Positions 42,591 to 51,653 are shown, counted from the first letter of the stretch. The stretch is DNA of 64,000 nt from Plastoroseomonas hellenica (GCF_018129085.1 NZ_JAAGBB010000027.1:1-64000), one strand, 5' to 3'. Notes: a model not told the origin generated them from the sequence alone. A program made the numbers and translations.

Positions 42591-44704
42591 GCGCGACGCT
42601 CGGGCTCGCCATCGATATCGGCGGCACCTTCACCGACGTCGTCGTCTACGACCCTGCCCAGGGCCGCTACACCGCGCATAAGGAGCTGACGACGCCGGAC
42701 GATCCGGCGCGCGGCGTGGTGGCCGGCGTGCGCCACCTCTTCGAGCGCGAGGGCTTGGCCTATGCCGATGTGGGCCGCGTCGTGCATGCGACCACGCTCT
42801 TCACCAACGCGCTGATCGAGCGCCGCGGCGCCCGCACCGGCCTGATCACGACGGAGGGCTTCCGCGACACGCTGGAGATCGGGCACGAGCGGAAGTACGA
42901 GCTCTACGACCTGCATCTGCCGCTGCCGCGCCCTCTGGTGCGCCGCGCGCTGCGGGCGGAAGCGATCGAGCGCCTGGCGCCCGATGGCACGGTGGAGATT
43001 GCGCTGGATCCAAGGAGCGTGCGCAAGGCCGCGGAACGGCTGGTGGCGCAGGGCGTCTGCTCCATCGCCATCGTGTTCCTGCACGCCTATGCGAACCCGG
43101 CGCATGAGCGGGAGGCGGCGCGCATCATCGCCGAAGCGCATCCCGCCATTCCGCTGTCTCTTTCGAGCGAGGTCTCGCCGCAGATCCGGGAGTTCGAGCG
43201 CAGCTCGACGACTGTCGCCAATGCCTATGTGAAGCCGCTCGCCGAGAGGTATCTCGGGCGGCTCTCGGCCGATCTGGCGGCGCTCGGCCTCGCCGCGCCG
43301 CTGTTCATGATGCTCTCCAATGGCGGGCTGACGCATCTGGACGAAGCGAAGCGGGTGCCGGTGCAGTTGCTGGAAAGCGGCCCGGCGGCCGGCGCGCTCT
43401 CCGCCGCCTTCTTCGGGGAGCGGTCCGGGGCGCCCGACCTGCTCGCCTTCGACATGGGCGGCACCACCGCCAAGCTCGCCATGGTGCAGGATGGCCAGCC
43501 GCAGGTGGTGCATCGCTTCGAGGCGAGCCGCGAGCGGCGCTTCACCACCGGCAGCGGCCTGCCGCTGACCATCTCGACCGTCGAGCTGATCGAGATCGGC
43601 GCCGGCGGCGGCAGCATCGCGGCCTTCGATGCGCTGGGCCTGCTCAAGGTCGGCCCGCGCAGCGCGGGCTCGGCGCCGGGGCCGGCCTGCTATGCACGCG
43701 GCGGCGCCGAACCGACCGTCACCGACGGCAATCTGCTGCTGGGCTACCTGGATGCCGAGACCTTCGCCGGCGGGACCATGCGGCTCGATACCGGCGCCGC
43801 CGAGCGTGCGGTGGATGGGCTGGCACGGGCGGCGGACCTCGACCGCGACGCGGCCGCGTCCGGCATCCATGCCGTGGTGAACGAGACCATGGCCGCCGCG
43901 GCGCGCGTGCATATCGCGGAGCAGGGTCATGACCCCCGCGACTTCGCGCTGCTGGTCACCGGCGGCGGCGGGCCGCTGCATGGCTGCGAGCTGGCGCGTC
44001 GGCTCGGCATCAACAGGGTGATCTGCCCGCCGGGTGCGGGCGTCGCCTCGGCGCTCGGCCTGTTGCTGGCGCCGGCGCGCGTCGACCGGGTGAGCACTGT
44101 CGCGCAGCGGATCGACCGCCTCGATTGGGATGCCTTCGAAGGGCAGTTCCAGGCCCTCGAATCCGAAGCGCGGTCGGTGATTGCGGCGACGCTCGGCCCG
44201 GATGCACGCGTCACCGTGACGCGGGCAGCCGATATGCGCTTCGTGGGGCAGGGCTACGAGCTGATCACCACCTTGCCGCCCGGCCCCTTCGATGCCGCCC
44301 TGGCACCGGCCATTCGCGCCGCTTTCGAGGCCGGGTATGAGCGGATCTTCGCGCGTCGGCCGCCGGCGGCGATCGTCGAGGTGATCAATATCCGCGTCTC
44401 GGTCACCGGTGCCGGCGATGACGGCGTGCTGCGGCCGGACATGCCGGCCGTCGCGGCCGGAAGCGCCGAGACCGGGCGGCGCCCGGCGCGCTTCGGCGGG
44501 CAATGGTTGGATACCCCGGTCCTGGATCGCCGCCGGCTCGCCGCCGGCAGCGCGATCGCCGGGCCGGCGATTATCGAAGAGACCATGTCGACGCTGCTGG
44601 TGCCGCCCGGCGCGGAGGCGATCGTGGATGCCAGCGGCAATATCGTCATCACCCTCGGGGCGCTGATCGCAGGCGCTGTCGAGACGGTCAAGGAGACGGC
44701 CTGA
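42587..44704 (+). CDS. hyuA: hydantoinase/oxoprolinase subunit A (second copy)
   Basis: A 705-residue HyuA-type ATPase subunit starting at the ATG at 42587, which overlaps the hyuB stop. Motifs: LGLAIDIGGTFTDVVVYD, HATTLFTNALIERRG, LESGPAAGALSAAFFG, FDMGGTTAKLAM and ELIEIGAGGGSIAAFD. It shares long identical stretches with the first copy and is about 14 residues longer. The open frame upstream of the start reads through hyuB out of frame and is not coding. The next gene, a CoA transferase, begins within its stop codon. Confidence 0.93.
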   Translation: MSATLGLAIDIGGTFTDVVVYDPAQGRYTAHKELTTPDDPARGVVAGVRHLFEREGLAYADVGRVVHATTLFTNALIERRGARTGLITTEGFRDTLEIGHERKYELYDLHLPLPRPLVRRALRAEAIERLAPDGTVEIALDPRSVRKAAERLVAQGVCSIAIVFLHAYANPAHEREAARIIAEAHPAIPLSLSSEVSPQIREFERSSTTVANAYVKPLAERYLGRLSADLAALGLAAPLFMMLSNGGLTHLDEAKRVPVQLLESGPAAGALSAAFFGERSGAPDLLAFDMGGTTAKLAMVQDGQPQVVHRFEASRERRFTTGSGLPLTISTVELIEIGAGGGSIAAFDALGLLKVGPRSAGSAPGPACYARGGAEPTVTDGNLLLGYLDAETFAGGTMRLDTGAAERAVDGLARAADLDRDAAASGIHAVVNETMAAAARVHIAEQGHDPRDFALLVTGGGGPLHGCELARRLGINRVICPPGAGVASALGLLLAPARVDRVSTVAQRIDRLDWDAFEGQFQALESEARSVIAATLGPDARVTVTRAADMRFVGQGYELITTLPPGPFDAALAPAIRAAFEAGYERIFARRPPAAIVEVINIRVSVTGAGDDGVLRPDMPAVAAGSAETGRRPARFGGQWLDTPVLDRRRLAAGSAIAGPAIIEETMSTLLVPPGAEAIVDASGNIVITLGALIAGAVETVKETA

Positions 44705-45876
44705 TGCTTCCTCTGTCCTCCCTCAAGGTGCTGGACCTGACGCGCGTGCGCTCGGGCCCGACCTGTGTCCGCCAGCTTGCCGACTGGGGCGCCGACTGCA
44801 TCAAGATCGAAGCGCCCGACGAGATCGATACCGGCAAGGGCATGGGCGGCGCCCGGCATGGCCCGGATTTCCAGCATGTGCATCGCAACAAGCGCGGCAT
44901 CACGCTGAACCTGAAGCATCCGGACGGGCTCGCCGCCTTCCGCCGCCTGGTGGCGCAGGCGGATGTGGTGGTGGAGAATTACCGCCCCGACGTGAAGACG
45001 CGTCTCGGCATCGACTACGAGGCGCTGAGCGCCATCAATCCCCGCATCATCCTGGGGTCGATCTCAGGGTTCGGGCAGGACGGACCCTATGCCAAGCGCC
45101 CCGGCTTCGACCAGATCGCGCAGGGCATGGGCGGGCTGATGAGCGTGACCGGCCTGCCGGGCCAGGGGCCGGTGCGGGCCGGCATCCCGGTCGCCGATCT
45201 CACCACCGGCATGTTCTGCGCCATCGGGATACTGATCGCGCTCTATGAGCGGGAACGGACGGGCAAGGGCCGCTGGGTCCATACCTCGCTGCTCGAATCC
45301 ATGATCGCCATGATGGATTTCCAGGCGACGCGCTGGACCATGAAGGGCGATGTGCCGCAGCAGGTCGGCAATGACCACCCGACCACGGTGCCGACCGGTC
45401 TCTTCCACACCGCGGACGGCGTCATCAACCTGGCGGCCGGCGGCGACGAGATGTGGCGCCGCATCGTCGAAACACTCGATATCGCGGAGGAGGCGAAGGC
45501 GCCGGAGCTCGCGACCGAGAAGGCGCGCTCGGCCAACCGCGCCAAGGTCAACGCGACCCTGCAGGCGAAGCTGCTGCACGATACCAGCGCCAATTGGGTG
45601 GAGCGGCTGAACCGCGCCGGCGTGCCGACCGGGCCGGTCTATGCCATGGACCAGGTCTTCGCCGACGAGCAGGTGAAGCACCTGCAGCTTGCCTTCCCGG
45701 TGCAGCACCCGCAGCTCGGCAGCATCGACCTGGTCCGCTCGCCAATCCAGATGCCGGGTGTGACGCCGCCGGCCCGCCCGACGCCGGAACGCGGCGAACA
45801 CACCGACGCCGTGCTCGCCGAGTTCGGCTTTTCGGCGGATGAAATCGCCTCGCTGCGGGCGGTGAAGGCGCTGTGA
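44704..45876 (+). CDS. CaiB/BaiF (family III) CoA transferase
   Basis: A 390-residue family III CoA transferase. The N-terminus LKVLDLTRVRSGPTCVRQLADWGADCIKIE is typical, and D165 in IPVADLTTGM is at the catalytic aspartate position. Also visible are VENYRPDVKTRLGIDYEALSAINPRIILGSISGFGQDGPYA and HPTTVPTGLFHTADGVINLA. It would activate the acid released by ring opening as its CoA ester, feeding the hydratase that follows. Its start overlaps the hyuA stop by one base and its own stop overlaps the next GTG. Confidence 0.93.
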   Translation: MLPLSSLKVLDLTRVRSGPTCVRQLADWGADCIKIEAPDEIDTGKGMGGARHGPDFQHVHRNKRGITLNLKHPDGLAAFRRLVAQADVVVENYRPDVKTRLGIDYEALSAINPRIILGSISGFGQDGPYAKRPGFDQIAQGMGGLMSVTGLPGQGPVRAGIPVADLTTGMFCAIGILIALYERERTGKGRWVHTSLLESMIAMMDFQATRWTMKGDVPQQVGNDHPTTVPTGLFHTADGVINLAAGGDEMWRRIVETLDIAEEAKAPELATEKARSANRAKVNATLQAKLLHDTSANWVERLNRAGVPTGPVYAMDQVFADEQVKHLQLAFPVQHPQLGSIDLVRSPIQMPGVTPPARPTPERGEHTDAVLAEFGFSADEIASLRAVKAL

Positions 45877-46661
45877 CGGAGCTCATCCGGTTCGGTGTCG
45901 CGGACGGGGTCGCGCGCCTCGTCTTCGACAACCCGCGGCGCCTGAACGCTGTCAACGCCGAGATGTGGCAGGCGCTGCCGGGTCTGCTGGCGCGGGTGGC
46001 GGAGGATCCGGCGATCCGGGTGCTGGTCCTGGCCGGCGAGGGCGAGCGCGCCTTTTGCACCGGCAATGACATCAGCGAATTCGACACGATCCGCGCCCAC
46101 CCCGAAGCCGCCGCGCGCTACAATGCCTGGCAGCGCGCGGTGGCCGAGGCCCTGCAGGGCATGCTTAAGCCCGTGGTGGCGGCGATCCATGGCTATTGCC
46201 TGGGCGCCGGCTTCGAATTCGCCCTGATGTCCGACATCCGCATCTGCACCGCCGATGCCCGCATGGGCGTGCCGGCGGTGAAGCTCGGCCTGCCCTACCG
46301 TCTCGAGGACATCATCAAGGTGGTCGATGTCGTCGGCCCGGCGCGGGCGCGGGAGATGGTGCTGCTCGGGCGTCAGTATGGCGGCGAGGAGATCCTGCAG
46401 CTCGGCCTGGTGCAGCGCCTGGTCGCCGATCACGCGGCGCTGGCCGCGGCAGTGGAGGACATGGCGCGGGAGCTGGCGGGGAATGCGCCGCTCAGCCTGA
46501 TGGCGGCGAAAATCGCCTTTCAGGAAGTCACGCGCCGTGATGGACCGGCCGACCTGGCCCGCGCACAGGAGGCCGCCGATCGCTGCTATGCCAGCGCCGA
46601 CTACGTCGAAGGGCGTGTGGCGCGGCGGGAGAAGCGCAAGCCGGTTTTCCTGGGGCGTTGA
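45873..46661 (+). CDS. enoyl-CoA hydratase/isomerase family protein
   Basis: A 262-residue crotonase-fold protein with FDNPRRLNAVNAEMWQAL near 18-35, LVLAGEGERAFCTGNDISEF near 51-70 and the oxyanion-hole region AAIHGYCLGAGFEFALMSDIRI near 103-124. Where a hydratase usually has PE (first catalytic Glu) it reads MGVPAVKLGL near 131-140, so one of the two acid residues appears to be Ala; the later region LPYRLEDIIKV may carry another acid. It could act as an isomerase, hydrolase or dehalogenase instead. GTG start at 45873 overlaps the previous stop. Last gene of the GntR operon, convergent with tupA. Confidence 0.85.
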   Translation: MTELIRFGVADGVARLVFDNPRRLNAVNAEMWQALPGLLARVAEDPAIRVLVLAGEGERAFCTGNDISEFDTIRAHPEAAARYNAWQRAVAEALQGMLKPVVAAIHGYCLGAGFEFALMSDIRICTADARMGVPAVKLGLPYRLEDIIKVVDVVGPARAREMVLLGRQYGGEEILQLGLVQRLVADHAALAAAVEDMARELAGNAPLSLMAAKIAFQEVTRRDGPADLARAQEAADRCYASADYVEGRVARREKRKPVFLGR

Positions 46662-46662
46662 A

Positions 46663-47490
46663 TCAGGAGACCGGCTCGGGCTGGGTCGCGTTCGGGAAGA
46701 AGAGCTGCTCGCCGTTGATCCGGTAGCCGGCGATGCTGCGCTGCCCGGCCTCGGACAGGATCCAGTCGATGAAGCGCTGGCCGTCGGCGGCCTTCACATG
46801 CGGGTGGCGCTGCGGATTGACCAGCATCACGCCATACTGGTTGAACAGCCGCGCATCGCCCTCGACCAGGATCCTGAGCTCCTGGCGGTTGCGGAAGGAA
46901 AGCCAGGTGCCGCGGTCGGTCAACACATAGGCGCCCTGCGCGGCCGAGGTGTTCAGCGCCGGCCCCATGCCCTGGCCGATCTCGCGGTACCAGGCGCCGC
47001 GGCCGGCCGCGGGGTCGATGCCGGCCTGCTGCCAGAGGCGCAGCTCCGCCGCATGGGTGCCGCTGCGGTCGCCGCGGCTGACGAAGGGCGCCCCCGCCGC
47101 GGCGATGCGGCGCAGCGCCTCCACCGTGTCGCGCAGCCCATCGATGCCGGCCGGATCGGCGGCGGGGCCGACCAGCACGAAGTCGTTGAACATCACATGG
47201 TCGCGGCGGGTGGCGAAGCCGTCGGCCAGGAAGCGCAGCTCGGCGGCGCGGTCATGCACGAAGACCACATCGGCATCGCCGCGCCGGCCGACATCGAGCG
47301 CCTGGCCGGTGCCGAGTGCGACCACGCGCACCGCGATGCCGGTGGCGCGGGCGAACTCCGGCAGGATGTGGCCAAAGAGGCCGGACTGCTCCGTGCTGGT
47401 GGTGCTGGCGATGGTGATGCTGCGCTCCTGCGCCTGGAGCGGCATCGCCGGCAGCAGCATGATGAGGAGGATGAGGATCCGGCGGATCAT
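46663..47490 (-). CDS. tupA: tungstate/molybdate-type ABC transporter substrate-binding protein
   Basis: A 275-residue periplasmic oxyanion-binding protein of the TupA/PBP-like-2 type. A signal peptide ends at LQAQ near residue 21, and the mature chain begins ITIASTTSTEQSGLFGHILPEFARATG, the TTTS-S motif that binds tungstate. Further on are DADVVFVHDRAAE, VGPAADPAGI and SRGDRSGTHAAELRLW. It is the last gene of tupBCA and supplies tungstate (or molybdate) for pterin-cofactor enzymes. A molybdenum hydroxylase is encoded at 60757-64000. It ends one base from the convergent hydratase gene. Confidence 0.9.
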   Translation of the reverse strand: MIRRILILLIMLLPAMPLQAQERSITIASTTSTEQSGLFGHILPEFARATGIAVRVVALGTGQALDVGRRGDADVVFVHDRAAELRFLADGFATRRDHVMFNDFVLVGPAADPAGIDGLRDTVEALRRIAAAGAPFVSRGDRSGTHAAELRLWQQAGIDPAAGRGAWYREIGQGMGPALNTSAAQGAYVLTDRGTWLSFRNRQELRILVEGDARLFNQYGVMLVNPQRHPHVKAADGQRFIDWILSEAGQRSIAGYRINGEQLFFPNATQPEPVS

Positions 47491-47508
47491 CGGCTTGGTC
47501 CTTGTGGT

Positions 47509-48225
47509 TCAGGCAAGCAGCTCGCCACGCAGGAAGGCGGCGGCTTCGGGCGTGCTGGGGGCGGAGAAGAAGGTGGCGGCCGGCGCCTGTTCCAGCAGCC
47601 TGCCGCGATGCAGGAAGGCGATCTCGCCCGCCAGGCGGCGGGCCTGGGCGAGGTCGTGCGTGGTCATGACGACCTTGGCGCCGCGCCCGGCGATGCCGGC
47701 GATGATCGCCTCCACCGCCCGCGCCGCGGCGGGGTCGAGGCTGGCGCAGGGCTCGTCGAGGAACACCACCTCCGGCCCCGTCGCCTCCGCGCGCGCCAGC
47801 GCCAGGCGCTGCTGCTCACCGCCGGACAGGCGCCGCGCGGCGCGGGTCGCGAGCCCCGCCAGGCCGACGCGGTCCAGCGCGGCCATGGCAGCCGCGTGTC
47901 GCGCCGCACGCGGCTGGCCCGCGAGCTTCAGCGGATAGGCGGCATTGGCGAGGACGGAACGCCGCAGCATGACCGGGCGCTGGAACACCATCGCGCCCCG
48001 CGGCCGGCCAGGCTCGCCGCTCCAGGTGACGTTGCCGCCGGTCGGCACGATCAGGCCATGCAGCAGGCGCAGCAGCACGCTCTTGCCGGCGCCGTTGGGG
48101 CCGAGGATGACGAGCGGCGGCCCGGCCTCGATGGCCAGGTCGAGGCCGTGCAGAATCGCGACGCCGCCGGCGGCGTAGCGAAGCTGCGTCGCGACCAGGG
48201 GCAGATGGCTGACGGGTGCGCGCAT
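47509..48225 (-). CDS. tupC: tungstate-type ABC transporter ATPase
   Basis: A 238-residue ATPase: Walker A GPNGAGKS at 42-49, Q-loop MVFQRPVMLRRSVLANAAYPL, signature LSGGEQQRLALARA, Walker B EVVFLDEPCASLD, and H-loop MTTHDLAQARRL. The VFQRPVMLRRSV Q-loop is characteristic of the tungstate/phosphate-like group. The ATG at 48225 overlaps the permease stop by one base. The long open frame upstream is antisense to other genes and is not coding. Confidence 0.92.
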   Translation of the reverse strand: MRAPVSHLPLVATQLRYAAGGVAILHGLDLAIEAGPPLVILGPNGAGKSVLLRLLHGLIVPTGGNVTWSGEPGRPRGAMVFQRPVMLRRSVLANAAYPLKLAGQPRAARHAAAMAALDRVGLAGLATRAARRLSGGEQQRLALARAEATGPEVVFLDEPCASLDPAAARAVEAIIAGIAGRGAKVVMTTHDLAQARRLAGEIAFLHRGRLLEQAPAATFFSAPSTPEAAAFLRGELLA

Positions 48226-48929
48226 CAGCCGGCCCGGCGCACCGCGGCATCGCGCGCCACCTGTGCCGCGGCATTCACGGCCAGCACGATCGCCATCAGC
48301 ACCAGGCCGAGTGCGAGCGCCAGCGGCAGGTCGCCCTTGCTGGTCTCCAGCGCGATCGCCGTGGTCATGACCCGCGTGAAGCCTTCGATGTTGCCGCCGA
48401 CGATCATCACGGCACCCACCTCGGCGCTTGCCCGCCCGAAGCCGGCCAGCAGCACCGTCAGCAGCGCGAAGCGCCCGTCCCAGAGCAAGGTCGGAACCGC
48501 GCGCCATGTGCCGGCACCGAAGGAGCGGAGCTGCTCGGCATATTCCTCCCAGAGCCCTTCCAGCACCTGGCGGGAGAGGGCGGCCAGGATCGGCGCGATC
48601 AGCAGCGCCTGGGCGATCACCATGGCGCCGGGCGTGAAGAGCAGCCCAAGACTGCCCAGCGGCCCTGAGCGCGAGAGCAGCAGGTAGATGACCAGCCCCG
48701 CCACCACCGGGGGCAGGCCCATCAAGGCGTTCAGCGTGATGATGATGCCGTGCCGCCCCGGGAAGCGCGCGACGGCCAGCAGGGCGCCGAGCGGCAGCCC
48801 CACCAGGGCCGCGACCAGGACCGCGCTGATGCTGACCTGGAGTGACAGCAGGATGATGCGGCTGAGCGTCTCGTCGCCCGTCGCGACGAGCGTCAGCGCG
48901 GCGTCGAAGGCAAGGCTCAGATCGGACAC
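48225..48929 (-). CDS. tupB: tungstate-type ABC transporter permease
   Basis: A 234-residue inner-membrane permease with about five hydrophobic segments; LSLQVSISAVLVAALVGLPLGALLA is the first pair. The family segment ALMGLPPVVAGLVIYLLLSRSGPLG lies near 68-92 and the coupling loop AEQLRSFGAGTWRAVPTLLWD near 130-150. The start is a GTG at 48929 preceded by a GGAGGGAG ribosome binding site. It is first in the minus-strand unit tupB-tupC-tupA and diverges from the regulator gene at 49027. Confidence 0.92.
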   Translation of the reverse strand: MSDLSLAFDAALTLVATGDETLSRIILLSLQVSISAVLVAALVGLPLGALLAVARFPGRHGIIITLNALMGLPPVVAGLVIYLLLSRSGPLGSLGLLFTPGAMVIAQALLIAPILAALSRQVLEGLWEEYAEQLRSFGAGTWRAVPTLLWDGRFALLTVLLAGFGRASAEVGAVMIVGGNIEGFTRVMTTAIALETSKGDLPLALALGLVLMAIVLAVNAAAQVARDAAVRRAG

Positions 48930-49005
48930 GCGGTTCTCCCTCCGGGGGACCCTGCGGGAGCGTGCTGAGGGGCGTCAACGCGTTTGACCTTGCATGACGG
49001 GCAGC

Positions 49006-49022
49006 ATTTGCCGAAATTTGCC
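49006..49022 (+). promoter_or_regulatory. tandem ATTTGCC repeats, candidate operator
   Basis: ATTTGCC occurs at 49006-49012 and 49016-49022, ten bases apart, i.e. on the same face of the helix, in the 97-bp gap between tupB and its divergent regulator. A site for the regulator at 49027 is plausible but unproven. Confidence 0.4.
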
Positions 49023-49026
49023 AGGC

Positions 49027-49905
49027 ATGACGGACAACCTGACCCTGGCGGAAGCCGCCCTCTGGCTGCGGCTTTCGGAGCGTGCCCTCTATGCGCTGGC
49101 CCGTGCCGGCCGGATCCCCGCCGCGCAGGTCGGCGGCAAATGGATCTTCCCGCGCGCGTCGCTGGCGCGCTGGCTGGCGCTGCAGGCAGAGCCGGCCGCG
49201 GGCGCGCCATTGGCGCCGCCGCCGATCGTGGCCGGCAGCCATGATCCCCTGCTGGACTGGGCGGTGCGCGAATCGGGCAGCCGGCTGGCGGTCCTGAGCG
49301 GCGGCAGCCTCGCGGGGCTGGAGGCGCTGGCCGAAGGCCGCGCGATCATCGCAGCGACCCATGTGCTGGACCCCGACAGCGGCGGATTCAACGAAGCCGC
49401 GGCGCGCGATGCCCTGGGTGCGCGGCCTACGGTCGGCATCGTCTGGGCCTGGCGCGACCAGGGCATGATCCTGCCGGCCGGCAATCCGCGGCGGCTGGCG
49501 CGCGTCGAAGACCTCGTGGCCGGCGATATCCGGGTGATCGGCCGCCAGCCGCGCGCCGGCAGCCATGTGCTGATGGTCCATCTGCTGACCGAGGCGGGCC
49601 TCCGCCTCGACCAGATCAACCTGCTGCCGGACCCGGCGATGGCGGAGGATGAGGTGGCGGCCGCGGTCGCCGAAGGGCGGGCCGATGCGGGCTTCGGCAT
49701 CCTGGCCGAAGCCGCGCGGCGCGGGCTCGACTTCGTGCCCCTGCTGCGGGAGCGCTTCGATCTCGTCATGGGGCTCAGGAGCTATTTCGGGCCTGCCTTC
49801 CAGGCCCTGCTCCGTTTCGCGCAGGGCGAGGCCTTCCGGCGCCGCGCCGCCGCGATGGGCGGCTACGACATCGGCGAGGTCGGGCGCGTGGCCTTTCTCC
49901 TTTGA
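49027..49905 (+). CDS. helix-turn-helix regulator with periplasmic-binding-like domain (tungstate/molybdate type)
   Basis: A 292-residue cytoplasmic regulator. The N-terminal part is an excisionase-type helix-turn-helix (LTLAEAALWLRLSERALYALARAGRIPAAQVGGKWIFPRASLARW, about 4-48). From about 70 a molybdate-binding-protein-like domain follows (LLDWAVRESGSRLAVLSGGSLAGLEALAEGRAIIAATH), with QPRAGSHVLMVHLL near 173 and VAEGRADAGFGILAEA. This architecture is the usual local sensor for molybdate or tungstate importers. The start at 49027 matches the domain; an ATG 11 codons earlier (48994) is also in frame. It probably senses the anion and controls tupBCA. Confidence 0.85.
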   Translation: MTDNLTLAEAALWLRLSERALYALARAGRIPAAQVGGKWIFPRASLARWLALQAEPAAGAPLAPPPIVAGSHDPLLDWAVRESGSRLAVLSGGSLAGLEALAEGRAIIAATHVLDPDSGGFNEAAARDALGARPTVGIVWAWRDQGMILPAGNPRRLARVEDLVAGDIRVIGRQPRAGSHVLMVHLLTEAGLRLDQINLLPDPAMAEDEVAAAVAEGRADAGFGILAEAARRGLDFVPLLRERFDLVMGLRSYFGPAFQALLRFAQGEAFRRRAAAMGGYDIGEVGRVAFLL

Positions 49906-49990
49906 TGGCCGTCGCGCAGGCAGGGCGCTTCCCGGCTGGGCAGGTTGGGCGCCGGCGAGACGATGGCAGGGCTTTTTCGGGTTGCGGGAA

Positions 49991-50017
49991 GGGCGGGCCG
50001 ATGATCCCATCCCGCCC
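49991..50017 (+). terminator. GGGCGGG/CCCGCCC hairpin before the binding-protein array
   Basis: Seven-base perfect arms at 49991-49997 and 50011-50017 surround 13 bases. It lies between the regulator gene and the first of four binding-protein genes, ending 18 bases before that start. It may terminate the upstream message or shape the leader. Support is modest. Confidence 0.35.
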
Positions 50018-50035
50018 AACCAAGGGGGCTGGGCC

Positions 50036-51628
50036 ATGCAACGACGGGATCTGATGAAGAGTGCGGCGATTGGCGCCGCAGCTGCTGCATTGCCGCGATT
50101 CGCGATCGCGCAGCCGGCCGGCAACCGCGTCGTGAAATTCGTGCCGCAGGCCAATCTCACCAGCCTGGACCCGATTTGGACCACCGCGAACATCACCCGC
50201 AACCACGGCTACATGGTGTTCGACACGCTCTATGGCATGACTGCCGATTTCCAGGCGACGCCACAGATGGCCGAAGGCCATGTGATCGAGGATGACGGCA
50301 AGTCGGTCACCATCACGCTGCGCCCGAACCTGCGCTTCCATGACGGGGAGCCGGTGCGCGCCGCCGATTGCGCGGCCTCCGTCAAGCGCTGGATGAAGCG
50401 CAGCCCGATCGGGCAGAAGCTCGAAACCTTCACCGACGCCGTGGAGGCCGTGGATGACCGCCGCCTGCGCTTCCGGCTGAAGCGCGCCTTCCCGATGCTG
50501 ATCCAGGCGCTGGCGCAGGTCAGCAACAGTCCGCCCTTCATCATGCCGGAGCGGCTGGCCAACACCGACGCCTTCACCCAGATCCGGGAGGCGATCGGCA
50601 GCGGTCCCTTCCGCTTCAAGGCGGATGAGTTCAATTCCGGCAGCCGCGTCGTCTACGAGAAGAATGCGAACTACGTGCCGGTCGCCTCCGGCACGCCGAG
50701 CCTGACGGCCGGCCCGAAGACGCCGCATTTCGACCGCGTCGAATGGGAGATCATCGTGGATGCGGCGACCGCCGCCGCCGCCCTGCAGACCGGTGAGATC
50801 GACTGGTACGAGCAGCCCAACCCCGAGATCCAGACCATGCTGCGCCGCAACCGGCAACTCGTGATCGAGGAGATCGATCCGCTGCCGCTGACTGGCATCC
50901 TGCGCTTCAACCACCTGCACCCGCCCTTCAACGACAAGAAACTACGCCAGGCGCTGCTGCCGGCCATCTCCCAGGCGGATTTCATGAGCGCGGTGGTCGG
51001 TCCCGACCCCAGCGTCTATGGGGTGGATGTCGGCCTCTTCACGCCGGGCACGCCGCTCGCGAACGATGCCGGGCTGGCGCCGCTGCGTGGGCCGCGCAGC
51101 CTCGACCGCGCCAAGGCGCTGATGCGGGAGGCGGGCTACACCAACCAGCCGATGCGCCTGATCGCGCCGACTGACATCCTGGCCCCTTCGGCGATGAGCC
51201 AGGTCGGTGCCGATCTGGTGCAGCGGCTCGGCTTCAACACGGATGCCGTCTTCGCCGATTGGGGTACCGTGGTGCAGCGTCGCACCTCGCGCGAGCCGGT
51301 GGAGCGCGGCGGCTGGAGCATGCTGTTCACCAGCTTCTCCTCCTTCGATTTCGTCGATCCCGCCGCGCATTTCCCGCTGCGCGGCAATGGCACGCAGGCC
51401 TGGCCGGGCTGGCCGACCATCCCGCGCCTCGAGGAACTGCGCGACGCCTGGTTCCTGGCGCCCGATCTGGCGGCTCAGCAGGTCATCGCGCGCGAGATGC
51501 AGACCATCGCCATGGATGAGCTGCCCTACATCCCGGTCGGCGCCTACAAGTCGCTGACCGCCATCCGCCGCGACCTCACTGGCCGCGTGAAGGGCATGGC
51601 ATTGTTCTGGAACCTGCGCCGCGCCTGA
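50036..51628 (+). CDS. ABC transporter substrate-binding protein, family 5, array member 1
   Basis: A 530-residue periplasmic binding protein with signal MQRRDLMKSAAIGAAAAALPRFAIAQ (twin-arginine-like RRDLMK). The mature chain starts VVKFVPQANLTSLDPIWTTANITRNHGYMVFDTLYG; the core holds LRFHDGEPVRAADCAASVKRWMKR, AFTQIREAIGSGPFRFK, FDRVEWEII and RRNRQLVIEE. It is the first of four adjacent paralogues (50036-56609) before a single DppBCDF set, all sharing these stretches. The ATG at 50036 was chosen because the signal peptide starts there. The ligand is unknown. Confidence 0.92.
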   Translation: MQRRDLMKSAAIGAAAAALPRFAIAQPAGNRVVKFVPQANLTSLDPIWTTANITRNHGYMVFDTLYGMTADFQATPQMAEGHVIEDDGKSVTITLRPNLRFHDGEPVRAADCAASVKRWMKRSPIGQKLETFTDAVEAVDDRRLRFRLKRAFPMLIQALAQVSNSPPFIMPERLANTDAFTQIREAIGSGPFRFKADEFNSGSRVVYEKNANYVPVASGTPSLTAGPKTPHFDRVEWEIIVDAATAAAALQTGEIDWYEQPNPEIQTMLRRNRQLVIEEIDPLPLTGILRFNHLHPPFNDKKLRQALLPAISQADFMSAVVGPDPSVYGVDVGLFTPGTPLANDAGLAPLRGPRSLDRAKALMREAGYTNQPMRLIAPTDILAPSAMSQVGADLVQRLGFNTDAVFADWGTVVQRRTSREPVERGGWSMLFTSFSSFDFVDPAAHFPLRGNGTQAWPGWPTIPRLEELRDAWFLAPDLAAQQVIAREMQTIAMDELPYIPVGAYKSLTAIRRDLTGRVKGMALFWNLRRA

Positions 51629-51653
51629 AGCGGCCATCATAGGGGAGGCTGCC

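Noticed and set aside
47509-50202. Minus-strand 897-residue frame covering the ATPase and beyond
   Set aside because: Only 47509-48225 shows ATPase motifs; the rest is opposite tupB, the regulator and the first receptor.
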